Positions 22,001 to 37,000 of a stretch of 64,000 bases of DNA are shown here, in pieces. A model generated the notes under the pieces. It saw only the letters and a program-made list of their open reading frames with translations, was not told where the DNA came from and ran no database searches. How positions within the stretch are numbered: position 1 is the first letter of the stretch; each line of letters begins with the position of its first letter. Both the position numbers and the translations under genes were made by a program. Origin of the DNA: Antedon mediterranea (Eukaryota > Echinodermata > Crinoidea > Comatulida > Antedonidae); the NCBI RefSeq assembly GCF_964355755.1, contig NC_092673.1:2485001-2549000 (forward strand). The letters run 5' to 3'.

Positions 22001-25000
22001 GGTCACCTTTGACGACTAACTGTGTAGATGATGGATTTAATTCAAATATTGGTAACTCCAAAGGTGAATCTAGAAGATAATACAATTAAAAAGAAAAAAA
22101 GGTAACATTTACATCTCTTTCTATCCTAATTCTTATTTTTTTGCACAGTGTCAATTCAAAAACAAGATTTGTTAGTCATACTACTATTGGGCCAAAATCT
22201 ACAACAAAAACAGAAGGCGCTATAGAAAAGTCAGTCACGCAATTTGCGACTAAACAAAGACGTTCATCCAAGATTCATCCAACGCAGAGGCCCCTGGTTT
22301 AGGAAACCCTCCTACCCTCGGGATTTTTTAGCCTTTTCAGCATATTTTAATTTAGTTTTTTCCTCTGGGCACTGGTAATAGACCCTATAATCTCTGAGGC
22401 CCCTGGGTTTAGCCAGTGAGCGCTCATAGCCGTTACGCCACTGAAGATAGGTCTAGCCCCATAGAAGGTGGTGTGTTAATAGATTTTCTCAAAATTTTGG
22501 TCGGTGGGAAAACAGTTTTTTTTAAAGATCTCACATTAACTTTTATCATTGGTTAATGTTTATCTGAAATAATGTCTTTCAAATGAAGAACCTCTAACAA
22601 ATAAACATTTTTTTTAACCACAAGTGCCATGAGTAAAGTCACCCATTTCCACAATTAATGAAATATCTATTAATACTCACTGCAATTTAAATCTTTCTTT
22701 TTCAGGGAGTCAACTTCATCTTTACGATAGGATTCAGGGTATTGACAGACGGTTGTGTTTATAATCTTTACATTCTGATCTTTCTTCCATTTCAGTAACC
22801 ATGTCATCTTGCAATCACACAGCACATAAGCTGACTGAAAATCACTAAAGAAAACACCATAATTAGTTAAAGACACTAGACCTATATTTTTTTCAGCCTA
22901 ATTGTCACACACTACATTAATGTAAAAATAAATACTATATGGAACTATTGCGATAATTTGTTTCATCTTTATTGGTTAAAAATGTGAAAAATAATTTGAT
23001 TCTAATAATTTAAGTGGCCCACATAAATACCAGAATGCATTACGCACGGATTGATATTTTCATATTGTGATGTGATCCATTTTAAACCATCATGAAAGTG
23101 TAAATAAAAAAGAGAATCATAACTTTTTAGAGAAAATACCAGGTCTTCCCTAATTTGTATGAACGGGATTCAGCCAAAAAAAAGGGAAAGACACTTTTAA
23201 TCAGCAACGAGACAATGTCAGGCGAGGCCTATAGCTAGCGTACGATGTTCGCACGTTACAAAATTAACAGCTCAGGCAGACTGAATGATGGCACATTCTC
23301 ATTTGCATTCATGTCATAGATGACAAGCAGAAAAAAGTCTTTTAATGATTTAATCTTTTCAAATTAAATTATAGAAATGAAACCTGACTGAAGAAGGACT
23401 CTATCCTATCTGTCTCTTGATGTATGTCAGGTCCGGAGGATATGAATCATTTACACAAGGAAAAAGAGGTGGGGTGGGGCTTCTGTATTAAGATGGTGGC
23501 AAGATAGGGTGTGGTTGCTGTATAAAATGGTGGCAAGATTGGGTGTGGTTTCTATATTAAGATGGTGGCAAGATTGGGTGTGGTTTCTGTATTAAGATAA
23601 TGATAACGGTACATTGGGTGTGGTTTCTATATTAAGATGGTGGCAAGATTGGGTGTGGTTTCTATATTAAGATGGTGGCAAGATTGGGTGTGGTTTCTGT
23701 ATTAAGATAATGATAACGGTACATTGGGTGTGGTTTCTATATTAAAATGGTGGCAAGATTGGATGTGGTTGCTATATTAAAATGAGGGTAGATACGGTTG
23801 ATGTATTAAGATGGTGACAACATTGGGTGTGGTTTCTATTTTAAGATAAAGGAGGATGGTAGATGGGGTGTGGTGTCTATATAAAGGTAGATAAATACTG
23901 GTATCTATAAATATAGAGGTACAGATAAAGTGTAATGGTGTTTTTGACTTATAATTATCAATAGAAAATATTCTTTCTGAATGTAAATGAATGCAATCAA
24001 ACTAAAACAAAACACTCTTTAACACAACATAATTCTAACTGGGAAAACGTAAGATGGAGTATTTTGACAGAAGTTAATATAAACAGGTAAAAATAGCACC
24101 ATACGCATAAAAAAAAAGAAAACCACTACAAAAGAAATACAAAAACTACGGAAACAGCTGCAGCCTGAGGGCGCAACACTATGCGTTCCTTCACTATCCG
24201 GGTCACCTTAAATTATTTGAGGTCAATGTTTAAGCAAGCTATTGCATATGGCCTTATGTGATCCATAGATCCATGCATATCAAAGTTAAATAAAGTCTCT
24301 ACAATGTTGACAAAATACATAGGATTGTGTTCAGTGATAGTCAATAAGGTCACAAAGTTGAAATTTAGTTTCATTTTAAAATTATTTGTAGCAAGTCAAA
24401 GTCACAAAGAATTTTTTATTTTAAAAACGGGTCACCTGACATGTGAATTTATAAAACAAAACATGTCAGTTAGCAGGAAAAGGAATTCAATGATGAAATA
24501 AATGTTGATTCTGTCAGAGCCATAAGTTACAATAACATGTGGTGTGCTACGATTTATGACATCACAGTCCAGATATCAAGTTTCAATTTTTAGATTTATT
24601 GAATTCAAAATTAAAACAATAAAAAATGTATTGTTGATTTATTAGCCACTTTACAACTTTAATTTCTTTTAGCTCATAACTTTCATGTTTCTGGTGTTTG
24701 TTTTGCATCATGAGTTGAATGTGATGTGTCTATATATGGACCTGATGATGTCATATCGCTACCATATTTGAGCATATCACTACCATATTTGTTGGGCACA
24801 TCACACTTTTTTGTCAAACTAGTTTGATAGTGTAGAAATAGCTTTAGAGAAAGAGTTTGACAAATAATATACTACCTGTTGACCTACTTACAGTGTTTTT
24901 AAATTTGGGAGACTGTCAAAACAACCTTCTGGCAAGCGAGATATTAAGTTGAAAGATAGATTTCTATAAGAAAAAAAAATTGTTTAGTACAGAATAGCTT

Positions 25001-28000
25001 TCAACACGATTAGAATCGTAGAATTCCAATTAAGGGAATGCACTATTATGTAACAATCACCCATTAAGGGGACACCTTTGGGACCCAACAAAATATCTTC
25101 TTACTGAATAAGCATTAGATATTGTTAAGCTCTGTCTACACTATCAAACTAGTTTGACAAAACAAGTGTGATGTGTCCAAATATGGTAGTGATACAACAT
25201 AACATCATCATGTCCATATATGGGCACATCACATTTTTTGTCACATTTGATAGTGTAGACAGAGCTTAAAACATTTCTAATCGTTGATTTTATGTAAAGT
25301 GTTCCTTTAATAGGAGTGACCCCTTAAGGGTCATCTCTATAGTGGTGTCCCAAAGGAGAAGTTGAGTGTAGTGTCATACAAAAAGCATCTCTCTATACTT
25401 ACAATTTCTCAAGGCTAACCAATCCATTGAATAATGAACTATTAATTATTGTTCTGAGTTGATTGTTGGACAAATCCCTAAAAGGAAAAAAAACAATTGA
25501 CATTAAGAAATGGAACTTCTATGAGATGACTCTATTAGTTATAAAATTTGTTATAAACCTGTATATATCATTTTGTAGTGAACATTATAAACATTATGAT
25601 GCTTTCAGAATGTTGTTGTTAGGTTAATCTCGATATCTCAGTGCAAGAAATCTCTTTGTGGAAAACAATATTCGTTCTTTTTATGAATTTTTTAGGCTGA
25701 CAATTTCAGATTTCTAACCAGAATTATGAATAGCAAAAACAGAATGTCAAACTGTATATATGAATATTTATTGTTAGATTCCAAAATGTATTGTAAGTGG
25801 GGAGAGGCACTATACTGTATGTCAAGAGATTCTTGGTCCTCTCTCCACATTATACTTAGTATGTTTATGGACAGTTTATGTGAAATAAATTTAAATTGAA
25901 TTGAATTATTAAAGGCAAAACAGAAACTGATAGTAAATGACTTATAAAAACAAAATAATTAAAGATGATGATTTCCAGTTAGCAGACTGATGTGGTTTAA
26001 ATCTCATGAAATTATCATTCTGTCAAAAACATTTTACTAAACATGATCACTTAAAGAAACAAATCACTTTCATTAGGGAAAGTTAAGGACTAAAGCTCTG
26101 TTTTGACTAAAAAAGTGTGATATGCCCAAATATGGTAGTGATATGCCCAAATATGATAGTGATATGACATCATCGTGTCAATATACTATATGGGCACATC
26201 ACATTTTTTTGTCACATAAAGTTTGTCAAACTAGTTTGATAGTGTAGACAGAGGTTTAGGAAAATGTTGTGTTAATCACAACTTATAACATAATTCTGTA
26301 AATTATTATTTTGCGGTTTGTTTTATTTAGCTACCACTACGAATAAAAAAGTTATTTACAGTGAGTATTGTGTTATATAGAACAAACAGTGGTTTTTAAT
26401 TGGAGGTTCCGTAGGTTGAAAGGTTTTAATTGAAAGGGACATAATATAATAATAAAATGAGTGTTTTTAACTATCAAAAGCGGAGTGAACACAAGAAGTA
26501 AGACACCTGGACTCGAGAGACATGAGTAAGCAAAAAGACACTTGTTGTTGCGCTGAAATTGCATCAATAAATAGTCACATGGCAATATCTGTCTAGCTTT
26601 GCTAATAATGTTGTTTGACGGCCTCGGCATAATCTCCGACAATGACCACGTTTTTCTGTCGTCAGTCGGATGGCTTACACGCATTACGCGGCAGTTTTCG
26701 AACATCTGTAGGAAGTGATCGGTATCGTAAATGCCACTGCACACGTAATGCAAGTTGACGTGATGGTAATAGGCAAGGATGGATAAATACTTGGCCCGCA
26801 TAAAAAAATCCACACCTCATGTTCTTATGTTTTAATTTCATTTTGCACATGACAAGATTTTTATCAGGAGAGTAAAAATTCACCTCTACTAACTGAAACC
26901 TGTGACTTCATAATTGCTTTTAAACCACATGTGTCTAGTCTCATTAGAAATAAGATTATGTTGACCTTACAGTATAATCATAAAAATAAACATTCTATAA
27001 ATATACAATTTTAAGGATTATTGTATTTTGCCTTTAATATGTTAATACATGTTTTTTAGTGTATCACTGTATGAATAACTTATTCATATTAATTTTACTA
27101 TTATTAAAAATTGTTATTACTTGTTTGATTGATTATACATTAACGTTGTATAAATATTAATAAGCATTTATGAATATTTGCTACACAAATATTTAATAAA
27201 CATTATGGATATTCATTAGTACAAATATTTATTAATATAGATAATTATAATATTCAGTAAAGCTACAAAAATATTTACTAAAAATCATGTTTATTCATTA
27301 CAATTTACATCTACACAAATATTGACTAAAAAACATGAATATTCAATAAAGCTACACAAATATTTACTAAAAAATCATGAATATTCATTAAGCTACATAA
27401 ATATTTACTAAAAATCATGAATATTCATTAAATCTACTGTACACAAATATTTACTAAAAATCATGAATATTCATTATTAAGCTACATAAATATTTACTAA
27501 GCTAAACAAATATTCATTAGTAAGAGTACATAATGTATGTTAGCCTGTGGATAAGATCAATAGCTAATAGTAACAATCAACCATAACACTTCAAATCCTA
27601 AACTTCTGTGAATTTTGCTTTCGGCCACGCATTTCTGAGTAGCAAAGTGTGCACTTGAGCACGAGAACCGCATTTTCTTCTCCGTCTTCTTGCCCATCAT
27701 TATCATAATGCCATAATCTAATCAGTTTTAGTGCTTACTTTAAAAAGCTAAGATTGTCTTTAGATGTAATAATCTTTAATATCAACTTACTGTAGAAAAC
27801 TTCACATTATTTTTATTACAAACAACCATTTTTTAATATATTAATACTGATGCTTTATATCTCACTTGTTCTTATTATTTTTTATAACCATGTTAAACGG
27901 CCAACAAGACAAGTTTACTTCAACGTTGGTCCTCATTTTATGCTTTACATATGTGTATGGCATTTAATGAAATAATTGTTTGTTGAATAGGACCCTTTCA

Positions 28001-31000
28001 TGTTAACTAAAATCTTTACAAATCAACACTCCACTACTTTCAAATAACATAATACCAAAGAACTTATAACACAAGAATCTCCTGTTCGTCCGAAGCGCGT
28101 AACTATTTCGAAAGGCATTGTGGGATAGAATAGAGCTATGGGTGGCGCCATTGTGAGCTATGGAGTAGGGCGCCCGCATCAAATTAGAAAGTCAAAATCA
28201 TAGAGGGGATCTGCTAATGCTCTAGGGGGGATAGAGTAATTGACTGAGGAGTAGGGCGCCCGCATCAAATTAGAAAGTCAAAATCATAGAGGGGATCTGC
28301 TAATACTCTAGGGGGGTAGAGTAATTGACTTCCTAGTTTGGAGGGGGCGCTGCTCCATGCTGTGAAATGGCGTCGCCCAGTTTGACCTTTTAACCCTGTA
28401 CTTCCGATACTGTGTTTTGAATGCAAATTGAAGAACAGGAGATTCTTGTGTTATAAGTTCTTTGATAATACTTACAATCGTTTTAAATTCTCAAGCTGTG
28501 AAAATGCATCTGGCTCAATAGTTGATATTCGGTTATTACTCAAGTCCCTGAAAAATATTAAGAAACAAAAAAATTATATTTTTACTCTTTTGCTTTTCAC
28601 AAAAATTGCATCCGAAATACTGTACAACAATTCCTAATTTTGTACATTTATATGTGGAATTGTTAGAAATAAAAATTAGATTGAACTGTTAGTATTGAAC
28701 TCGGGAATATGTAGTTACAACAAAAAACACTATAGTATGCACATTTCTAAATTATAGATTGCACTGCAATTCAATTGAAAGTGTTTTTCAGAATACTGTA
28801 GTGCATTTGATATCTTAACAAAGAAATACAGACAAATTTGACACAGTAAGTTTATAATTAAAAAATATCACTTATAATAGCAAAATAGTTAAGAATGTAA
28901 GCTAATTAATATTAATGTAAAACATTGGTCACAATGATTCAAGTTCAACGTAAATTATTATTTAACGCGATTATAAGTAATAATTTGGTTAATTACAAAA
29001 GAACATTCATATGTTTATTAATTATTAGTAATTACAAATTATTTACTCAGTATTTAAAGAAGTTATGGGACAAATATGGGATATAATCCAACCATGGGAT
29101 ATAAATGCACTAAAATATTGTCAGAAAAATGTAATGGAAAATGCTTATAAAAAATAATTACATCACACCTATACTTTTTAACAAAATTAATTTCATAAAT
29201 AGGTGAGAACGCGTGATTTTTGACGATTTATTGATCTCACACTATAACCACACATGAAGCTTTCCAATCCCAAACATCTCGTTACCACAATACAGTACTT
29301 GCGCTTACTTACAATCAATAATAAATATATTTCAAAAAACTGCAAATAGTAAAAATTTAATCTGCTAATTTCAAAATACCATCCAAGGGGAAATATAAAG
29401 TTTTTAATGGAACCGCATTCCTACTAAATTATAAATATAATTATCCGATGACTCGTTCCGTAAGGACATCATATTTTATAAGAATTCATGGCATAAAATC
29501 CCAACTGATCTGTTTAAATTAATTCTTATAATTTAAATTCATTTTCTTTTATGAAATTAATCTAAAGACGTTTTAATATGTTTATGATTTACAGGGTGTC
29601 CCAGACAATCTACAGCAGCATTGAAATACTGAGAATTTTGTCTCTTATTTTAGATTTTTATAACCATACTTGACAGGTGCTATTTTATATACTTTAATAA
29701 AACTTTCAAAATACATCATCGCAGGTGTTTTAATATAATAAATATTCATAAAGTAATATATTCGTCTTATCTGTAGATTTGAGTTGTGTAGTTTTGGTTT
29801 AAATGCACAATGTATTTCAAACCGATTTCAGATTTAGCCAAAGATTTTGCGTAATCTTTTAACACACTCTTAAGCTAGTACTGTACTCTCATAAGAATAT
29901 GATATCAATGTAACACACTCAAGTTAAAAATAGAAGTTATATCTGAAATGTTATCAACGATAATAAAATGAGATAACATCAAGCAATTTATGAAACTATA
30001 TTAGACTGTAATATCGCTTTATTATTCCGGAATTAATGATACCTTGGTTTAGAAATGATGTAAAGAAATCGGTGAAAATAATACAATAACATAATCCAAA
30101 GAAGTTCATATGAGAGTCTGGATCCTTCAGGCTATGATCGTTATGCCGTGATTGTTTATTAAAAACAACTTTTTAAAAACCATTATCATTTTAGCGATAA
30201 ACTATTATCTAATTTGAGAAAATATCAAATTTCAGTTTATAATCTTAATTTGGTTAAGAAAACTCAAGCAATAAAATTACAAGGTTTTATAGTGTTTGTG
30301 AACTAAATTGGCTAAAGATGTCTACATATGTTAATGTTGTTCAATTTATAAAGAAAAAAGATTGTCCCAAAGCGCTATCAAACTAGTTTGACAAAAAAAG
30401 TGTGATGTACCCAAATAAGGTAGTGATACAGTATGCCCAAATATGGTAGTGATATGGCATCATCATTTTCATATACTGTATGGGCACATCACATATTTTG
30501 GTAACATAAAGTTTGATAGTGTAGACAGAGCTTAATAAATAATATTCCTCTCAAAAGAAAAAGCTATGACATAACCAAGAATCTTATAATGGAATATTAT
30601 AGTCTAACATCCTTAACACCCACCACAAAAACCTTCCCTTCATTTTCTATTCAATTCAATATTATTTTAATTTACAATAGATTGTTTAGTTTCCCATATT
30701 CAAACACAATGAATATAAGAAATGCCACTAGGCACATACAAGAAATGACGATCCACGCTTTTCTTTTTTCCAATACAGTGTTAAATGAATAAGACGTGAT
30801 GAATGATGAACCCTTGGCAATTTGATGCGATTAAAAATAATTCAACTTCACACGTTTGATGGTGCAGTTAAAACGTATTTCAACGAAAGTCACACGATAA
30901 ATTGAATGATGCGTAGATAACCGCTAATGATGGCCATATGTATTAGAAGCCGACCTACTTTTATCTATTGTTCAAAAAAGAAGACTTTCTAATATCACTT

Positions 31001-34000
31001 CATTATGGTAATATCATGAATATTAAGTTGACCTTTGACATCAAGGTACTGTAAAAAGGTTTTGTTTGAATACTAAGTTCTTATATTTTTATTTCAATAT
31101 TTTGGAATCAATAATTCTTTGGATACCTACTACAATTTGTAAAATACCGGTTTAATTATAATATTTATGCTTCAGATAAATACTAAAATAATTTAAATAA
31201 AATATTTGTTTCAACAATAGTTAAATTTGCAACATTTATTACAAGACAGTACAGGGAAATGAAACTAGAATACGGCTGTGATCAAAATGAAATTACAGCT
31301 TTGTCGGGTGTTTGTAGAAACAACCTGGGAGTTAGCACTATCAAAGAAGCTGCCAAGGCGTCAGGTGAAGGTAATGCATTTACAAAGTAATAAAACCCAC
31401 AACTGTAAGATAAAATTGCATTGCACGTCACACAAGCATTAAATTTGCATATTGAACATGTACATCAACAGTGTTGTAAATCATGTCATTCCTTAAAATT
31501 CATGTTATATTATTATGAGTTTGATATAATAACAATGTAACCATCACTAATTCGGTTAAATTAGGTTTTACCATCCCACGGTGACAATCAACCTGATTGA
31601 GAGAGTGGGTTCAAAAGATACCGCAATCAAATCAAAACACATTAAAAATATTGCCAGGTTTTTAAAATTGTGAAATATGAAATATGCCCGTTTTCGTGTT
31701 TTAGTACGCCCCTGGCAGTCATTAAAATTGTTATATATTTTCACTGAAGTTTGATTATGAAATAGAATACTAAATAATATATGGGAACACAGTACAGTAT
31801 ATGAACTAAATACAAGTAAATATGTTATTGTTAGGAATGTATTATTAGGAGGATTAAACAAAGGATTTGGTACATGAAAAGCCAACAGTGATGAATTTTA
31901 AAGTTAACCATAAATGTTTTATAAAAATTCTGGATTATATCAATGTGATAGGTTAATGTGTTGTAAACGCAATAATATACTGTTACTCTGTCTGATATAA
32001 CCCTGATACATACAGTTCAGTAGGTACAGTCATGCAACTTTCAGAATGTAACAATAACATTAGGCAAGCGCTTCCTATCGGAATATCAGAATTAGTGTTT
32101 GAATTGAGCTGCTATGTAACTCTTCAACCTTGTCCACACTATCAAACTTATAAGACAGTCCACAATTTAACAACGAAAGACCGCAATTTAACTCTGAAAA
32201 GACTGCAAATTAACTCTGAAACACTGTAATTTAACTCTGAAACACTGCAGTATAATTCTGAAACATCGCAATATAACTCCGATAAAGAACAGAGCCTGCA
32301 AACATAGTTAGTGATGGTCACAAGTCTTTGATTAAGGAGAATAGATGGTTTCCTGTGAACCTGGTCTTACATAATTGAGCATGTCTGACATTAATTTAAT
32401 ACTTCCTGTCCAAACATGTAATACAAGACATTACTTCTGTTATAAGCAAAAAAAACATAACATAATATGACAAAATAAACACAAGTAAACCACAAACTCA
32501 AGTGACAGAAGACAATGTAAATAAAATTTGAAGAATAACTCACTCTTTTTCAATACACAGTATAGTACAGTATCTATTGTTGTAAAATCTTGAGAAAATC
32601 TCATTTGAATCCTAATATTATACACTGTAGGAGAGAATTTTTCTGAAACTGAATGTTTGAGAAACGTTGTTGCATTAGTTAGAGGAAAAATGGCAAAATC
32701 AGCACTGCGGTCATGTAACAGATTCGTCAGAAAAACATACTGTAGACTATATGATAACTTAAAACCAATAGAAGAGGGATGCCTTTTGCCATTTTCCCCT
32801 AACTTAACATTTTTAGTACCAACAACAAAAAAGAAAAATTCTCTCCTACAAATGTTTTTTTTTTATTTATTCAATTTTCTTGTTGTCATAGAAAGTAAAC
32901 AAAATACCAAAGATTGTTAAAATCAAATCCATTGATTTCTATCTGAATACTAAAATTCAATTTAAAACAGGGTGCTTATGCTGTATATCAAGTTGCAATA
33001 TAATTATTAAATGTATCTGTAGATCTACAAATAATTTTCAAAACATTGGATTCAATTCATACAGATTGATCAAGAGATAGTGAGTATACTGCAGGTCAAA
33101 TTACATGATATTGTTGGTATTTATTACAAAATTGTAACAAATAGATCAGTATGAAAATAAACTTTCTTCAAATTATGTAACTCAGTGTTCTTTTATTGTA
33201 TTAAAATATAAGTAAACAATTAATAAATGTGGCACTCGTTTTGTTGAGGTTCCCATACAACGTGCAATTATTTGGTTGTCATACTTTAAAAACATTTTTT
33301 TCTTAATTGTGAATTTTGTGACTGTGTATTTTATGAAAGCATACTATTTTTGTACAGTATGTTTCTTATTGTATTTTTCTGTGTTTTTATGTATTTATTT
33401 ATTTCTAAATATTTTTAAGGCATCCTACAGTTTAATTGGCGATTTTTCACTGTTGGATGTACTGCAGTTGAAATAAAATAAAGTATTATAATAATTCAAT
33501 GATAATACAATACCACAATTGGTATCTATTTCTTTTATTCAATAGTTGCAATATTGTGTCATATTATGTGTCAAACAATGACTTTCCAAGACTTTTCAGG
33601 ATTATTATTTAAAACGTATCATTACCATTTTTGGCATTTGAAGAAAGGAAAAAGTGAACTGCCGCTTCTACGGAGCGCGGCGGCAATGTTTTGAAGTCTG
33701 TGTTTGTCTCTTTTCATTATTTTCTTTTCTTTACAACTGTATTATAAATTACTTTGCTCTACTTCTGTTCTGCTCTAGTTAAAGCTTGAGTCCTTGAAAA
33801 TAACAAAGAAAAACTTTAATAGAAAAGAATAGAGAGAAGACACTAGACAGAACAAAAAGGGCAACAGGAAAGAAACTAAGTTTCGACAATAAGATGAATA
33901 GATACCGCTAAAATACAAACTGTCAGTAGAAAAAGGTAAATTTGTTCTTCTTCATAAAATAACCTAAAAAACAGCAACTGTCGTCCAACAATAAAACCAA

Positions 34001-37000
34001 ACTTTCCTTCCTGAATTCTTTAACTTTTAAAATACATTGTAAAACATTCTGGCCAGTAGGGCCTATTTACATTTCAAAGATTTTACTTTCTTGAATTGCA
34101 GTAGAACAACTCATATCATATAGTGACCCAATCAAATGTCCTATTAATATGGGCATAGAGGTTGTTAAAACCTACAATATTACTTGTGCAAATATTTTCT
34201 TCTGGCTTCTATTGGTACATTAATGATAGTTTATTGAGTGTAAACCTGTATAACTATAGGCTAAGTTATACTCAACAAACTATCATATTATTATTATTAA
34301 TATACAATATCACTTGTTTACAAGAAAGTGTCCTCTTAATATCCCCTGTATAGGATGTTCCAAAAAGGGGGATCTACTACATTTAAATAACAGTGTATTT
34401 GTACATCTTTATTTTATAGATATATACATCATTCATAGACTTTACTTATTATATTACTTATATAACAATTTCATGTTCGCCTTGTTGTGTTCATGACAAT
34501 AAAGAATATCTTATCTTATCTTATCTTATACTAATCTTAAAAATAATGTAACTGAAATACTAGAATCTACATTGTTTAGTTAATTACAGTATGTTAACAA
34601 TGACATTACAACATTATTTGTTCGTTATACATCCTGCGAAATGTACAATATATTTCTTCCTTTGTTCTCACGTTGACCTTCCAGAATACATCTGCTGGTT
34701 TGTGTAGATTCAAGTTTATGTTCAGGTTTTACGTTATTAACGGAGCAATGAGATAAACAAAGCGGATTTAACAACATAACCGGTACAGCAAACATGACAA
34801 GTCATTTTTAAAATGTGAAAGTGGAATGAATTCTATATTTAGAAACAAAATGCTTTGTATTTAAATCGTTTCATTTACTATTTATTTATCATCTAAAAAA
34901 GAATGATTGTGATAATACAGGGATACTGAATGGATACATTTGGATGACTGAGCGAGTACAGTTCCAGCGGCCACGGGTATGAAATTTGGGAAAAAGTAGG
35001 GGGTAGTATTCCTCTATATTCCAATCGCACTAACTTAGGGGGTGGCATTACTGTGTACTCCAGTGGATACTATAAGTCTTGTGACCAACTGAATTAGTTG
35101 AGGCTCATCAAATAGGCAATTAAATACTATATTTAAAAATTAATTTAATGTGTAGTTTGAGTATAATTGAGTTTTAATTGCTATTAAGGATTTCTTTGTT
35201 TAAAAGGCAAAGTCACCCATGTATTTTCAGAAAATATAAAAGCCAAAGTAGCAAATTTAGTTTATACTTAGTGAGAAGAATATCGTTTGTATTGAAAACA
35301 TTTTTTGCCATAAATCACTTTCCATGACAAAATATCTTTTCAGGAATACACATTTAAAATATCAAGCAAACATTTGCTTAATCATATACGACCTGGTCTG
35401 CATTTGGCCAAGTATATGTTAACATTTTAAAGTGTGGATTATATATGATGGGTAGGGCTTGCTATATCCCTCATTAGAGGCTTAACGTAGCAAAGTGCAA
35501 GCTGAATGTTAGCCTAGGACAGCTGCCTAAAATGACAGTAGTTGCCGACAAATCAATCAGACTTCTGAAAGCAATCCGATGGATTCGCCTTTCAAGAAAA
35601 AAATCAAGAAGTGAATGTTATTCCTAGGAGACATGATTTGTGACGATAGGTTTTTTAAAAATAGAAAACCTGACTCGACAATAAAATTGTTGTCACTCCA
35701 AAAAACAACGTTCAAAAAGAATATGAATATTCTGAAAAATAGACAGAACATCATCAGTGTAACGACGATGCGTGATGGTTACTTAAATGGAGTGTTTTTA
35801 AGAATTCAAAATAAATTCACTTTTATTGAAGATACAGCTAAACCAATATTCTCAATGCATTTTGAATTTATATGTTGTACTGTAGCATGTCATTAGACTG
35901 TAAAAGAAAGGTTACAGTATGAAAATGTGTTCTAAGTACGCAGAAAAATTCAAATTGGGGTTGTTGCATAAGCTATCACAATTTATATTATATATACTTT
36001 ATAGATAAAATTACAGTATATTGTACACACTGAATATTCTCAATGCATTTTAAATTTATATATGTAGCATTTCATTAAACTGTAAATCTGAAATTGGGGT
36101 TGTTACATAAACTATAACAATTTTAGTAATAGATTATATTGGATATAAATTACAGCATACAAACTGAACTGTCTCAATGCCCATACAATCAACAATCCAA
36201 AGATGCTCCTCATTATCAAATTGCCGCAGTCCTAGGCTAATGAACAACAACAAATACCTTGGTTGAAACCCAATAAGATCTGTTCTTAAAGCATACAGGG
36301 CCGGAGGTGTACAGTATGCAGGCCTAGTCTCTGCTTCTATATGTCTATAACCAGAACACCCATTAGGGGACTCCCGCCAGAGATCTGTGATATTATCTTA
36401 TCCAAATTTACTAGGAATTGCACGACCTCGTTAAAATCATCTTCTCTCGATTGTGTTGCCTACTATCAGAAAGCAATAACGCACCCAGCCGTGCCGCTAA
36501 TTACAACAATAATATTTCGTCAAGTTCTCACGCATTCAAAATATAACATCGTGACAGGATGCACGTTATTCGTTAACTACAATATGAGATTTCATTGATG
36601 ACACCCTAGTAGTAGTAGGTTGTATACCACAAGCATATCTTTCATTACTACCTACAGCAATAGTACTGCAGGATATTTATGGATTAGAATATTAGACCTT
36701 ATAACAGAAGACAATTCTTTGGATAGATGAAAACAGGGAAAGCTGAATGGTTATATTAATAAAACTGTACAACATGATGCATCACTGGTTTTCATTGATG
36801 ACATTTGGAGACATAATATTTGGCTTGTTAAGAACTGCTCCCGAGCAAGTTAGTCTTTTATCCCACGGGAGAACGATGATGATTATGTCGCTATTCATAA
36901 TCATATCGGCAATCCCAAACGCTCTACTTTGCAATTATCATAAATTATCAATACCATTCTTTCAACAAATCTGAATGCTTGCAATTCAAGAAAAATTTGG

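Noticed and set aside
23465-23890. CRISPR array
   Set aside because: The repeats are head to tail without unique spacers, in a eukaryotic intron.
36341-36598. Possible F-box-like frame (LPPEICDIILSKF)
   Set aside because: Only the first few residues resemble such a motif; the rest gives no domain and nothing indicates splicing.
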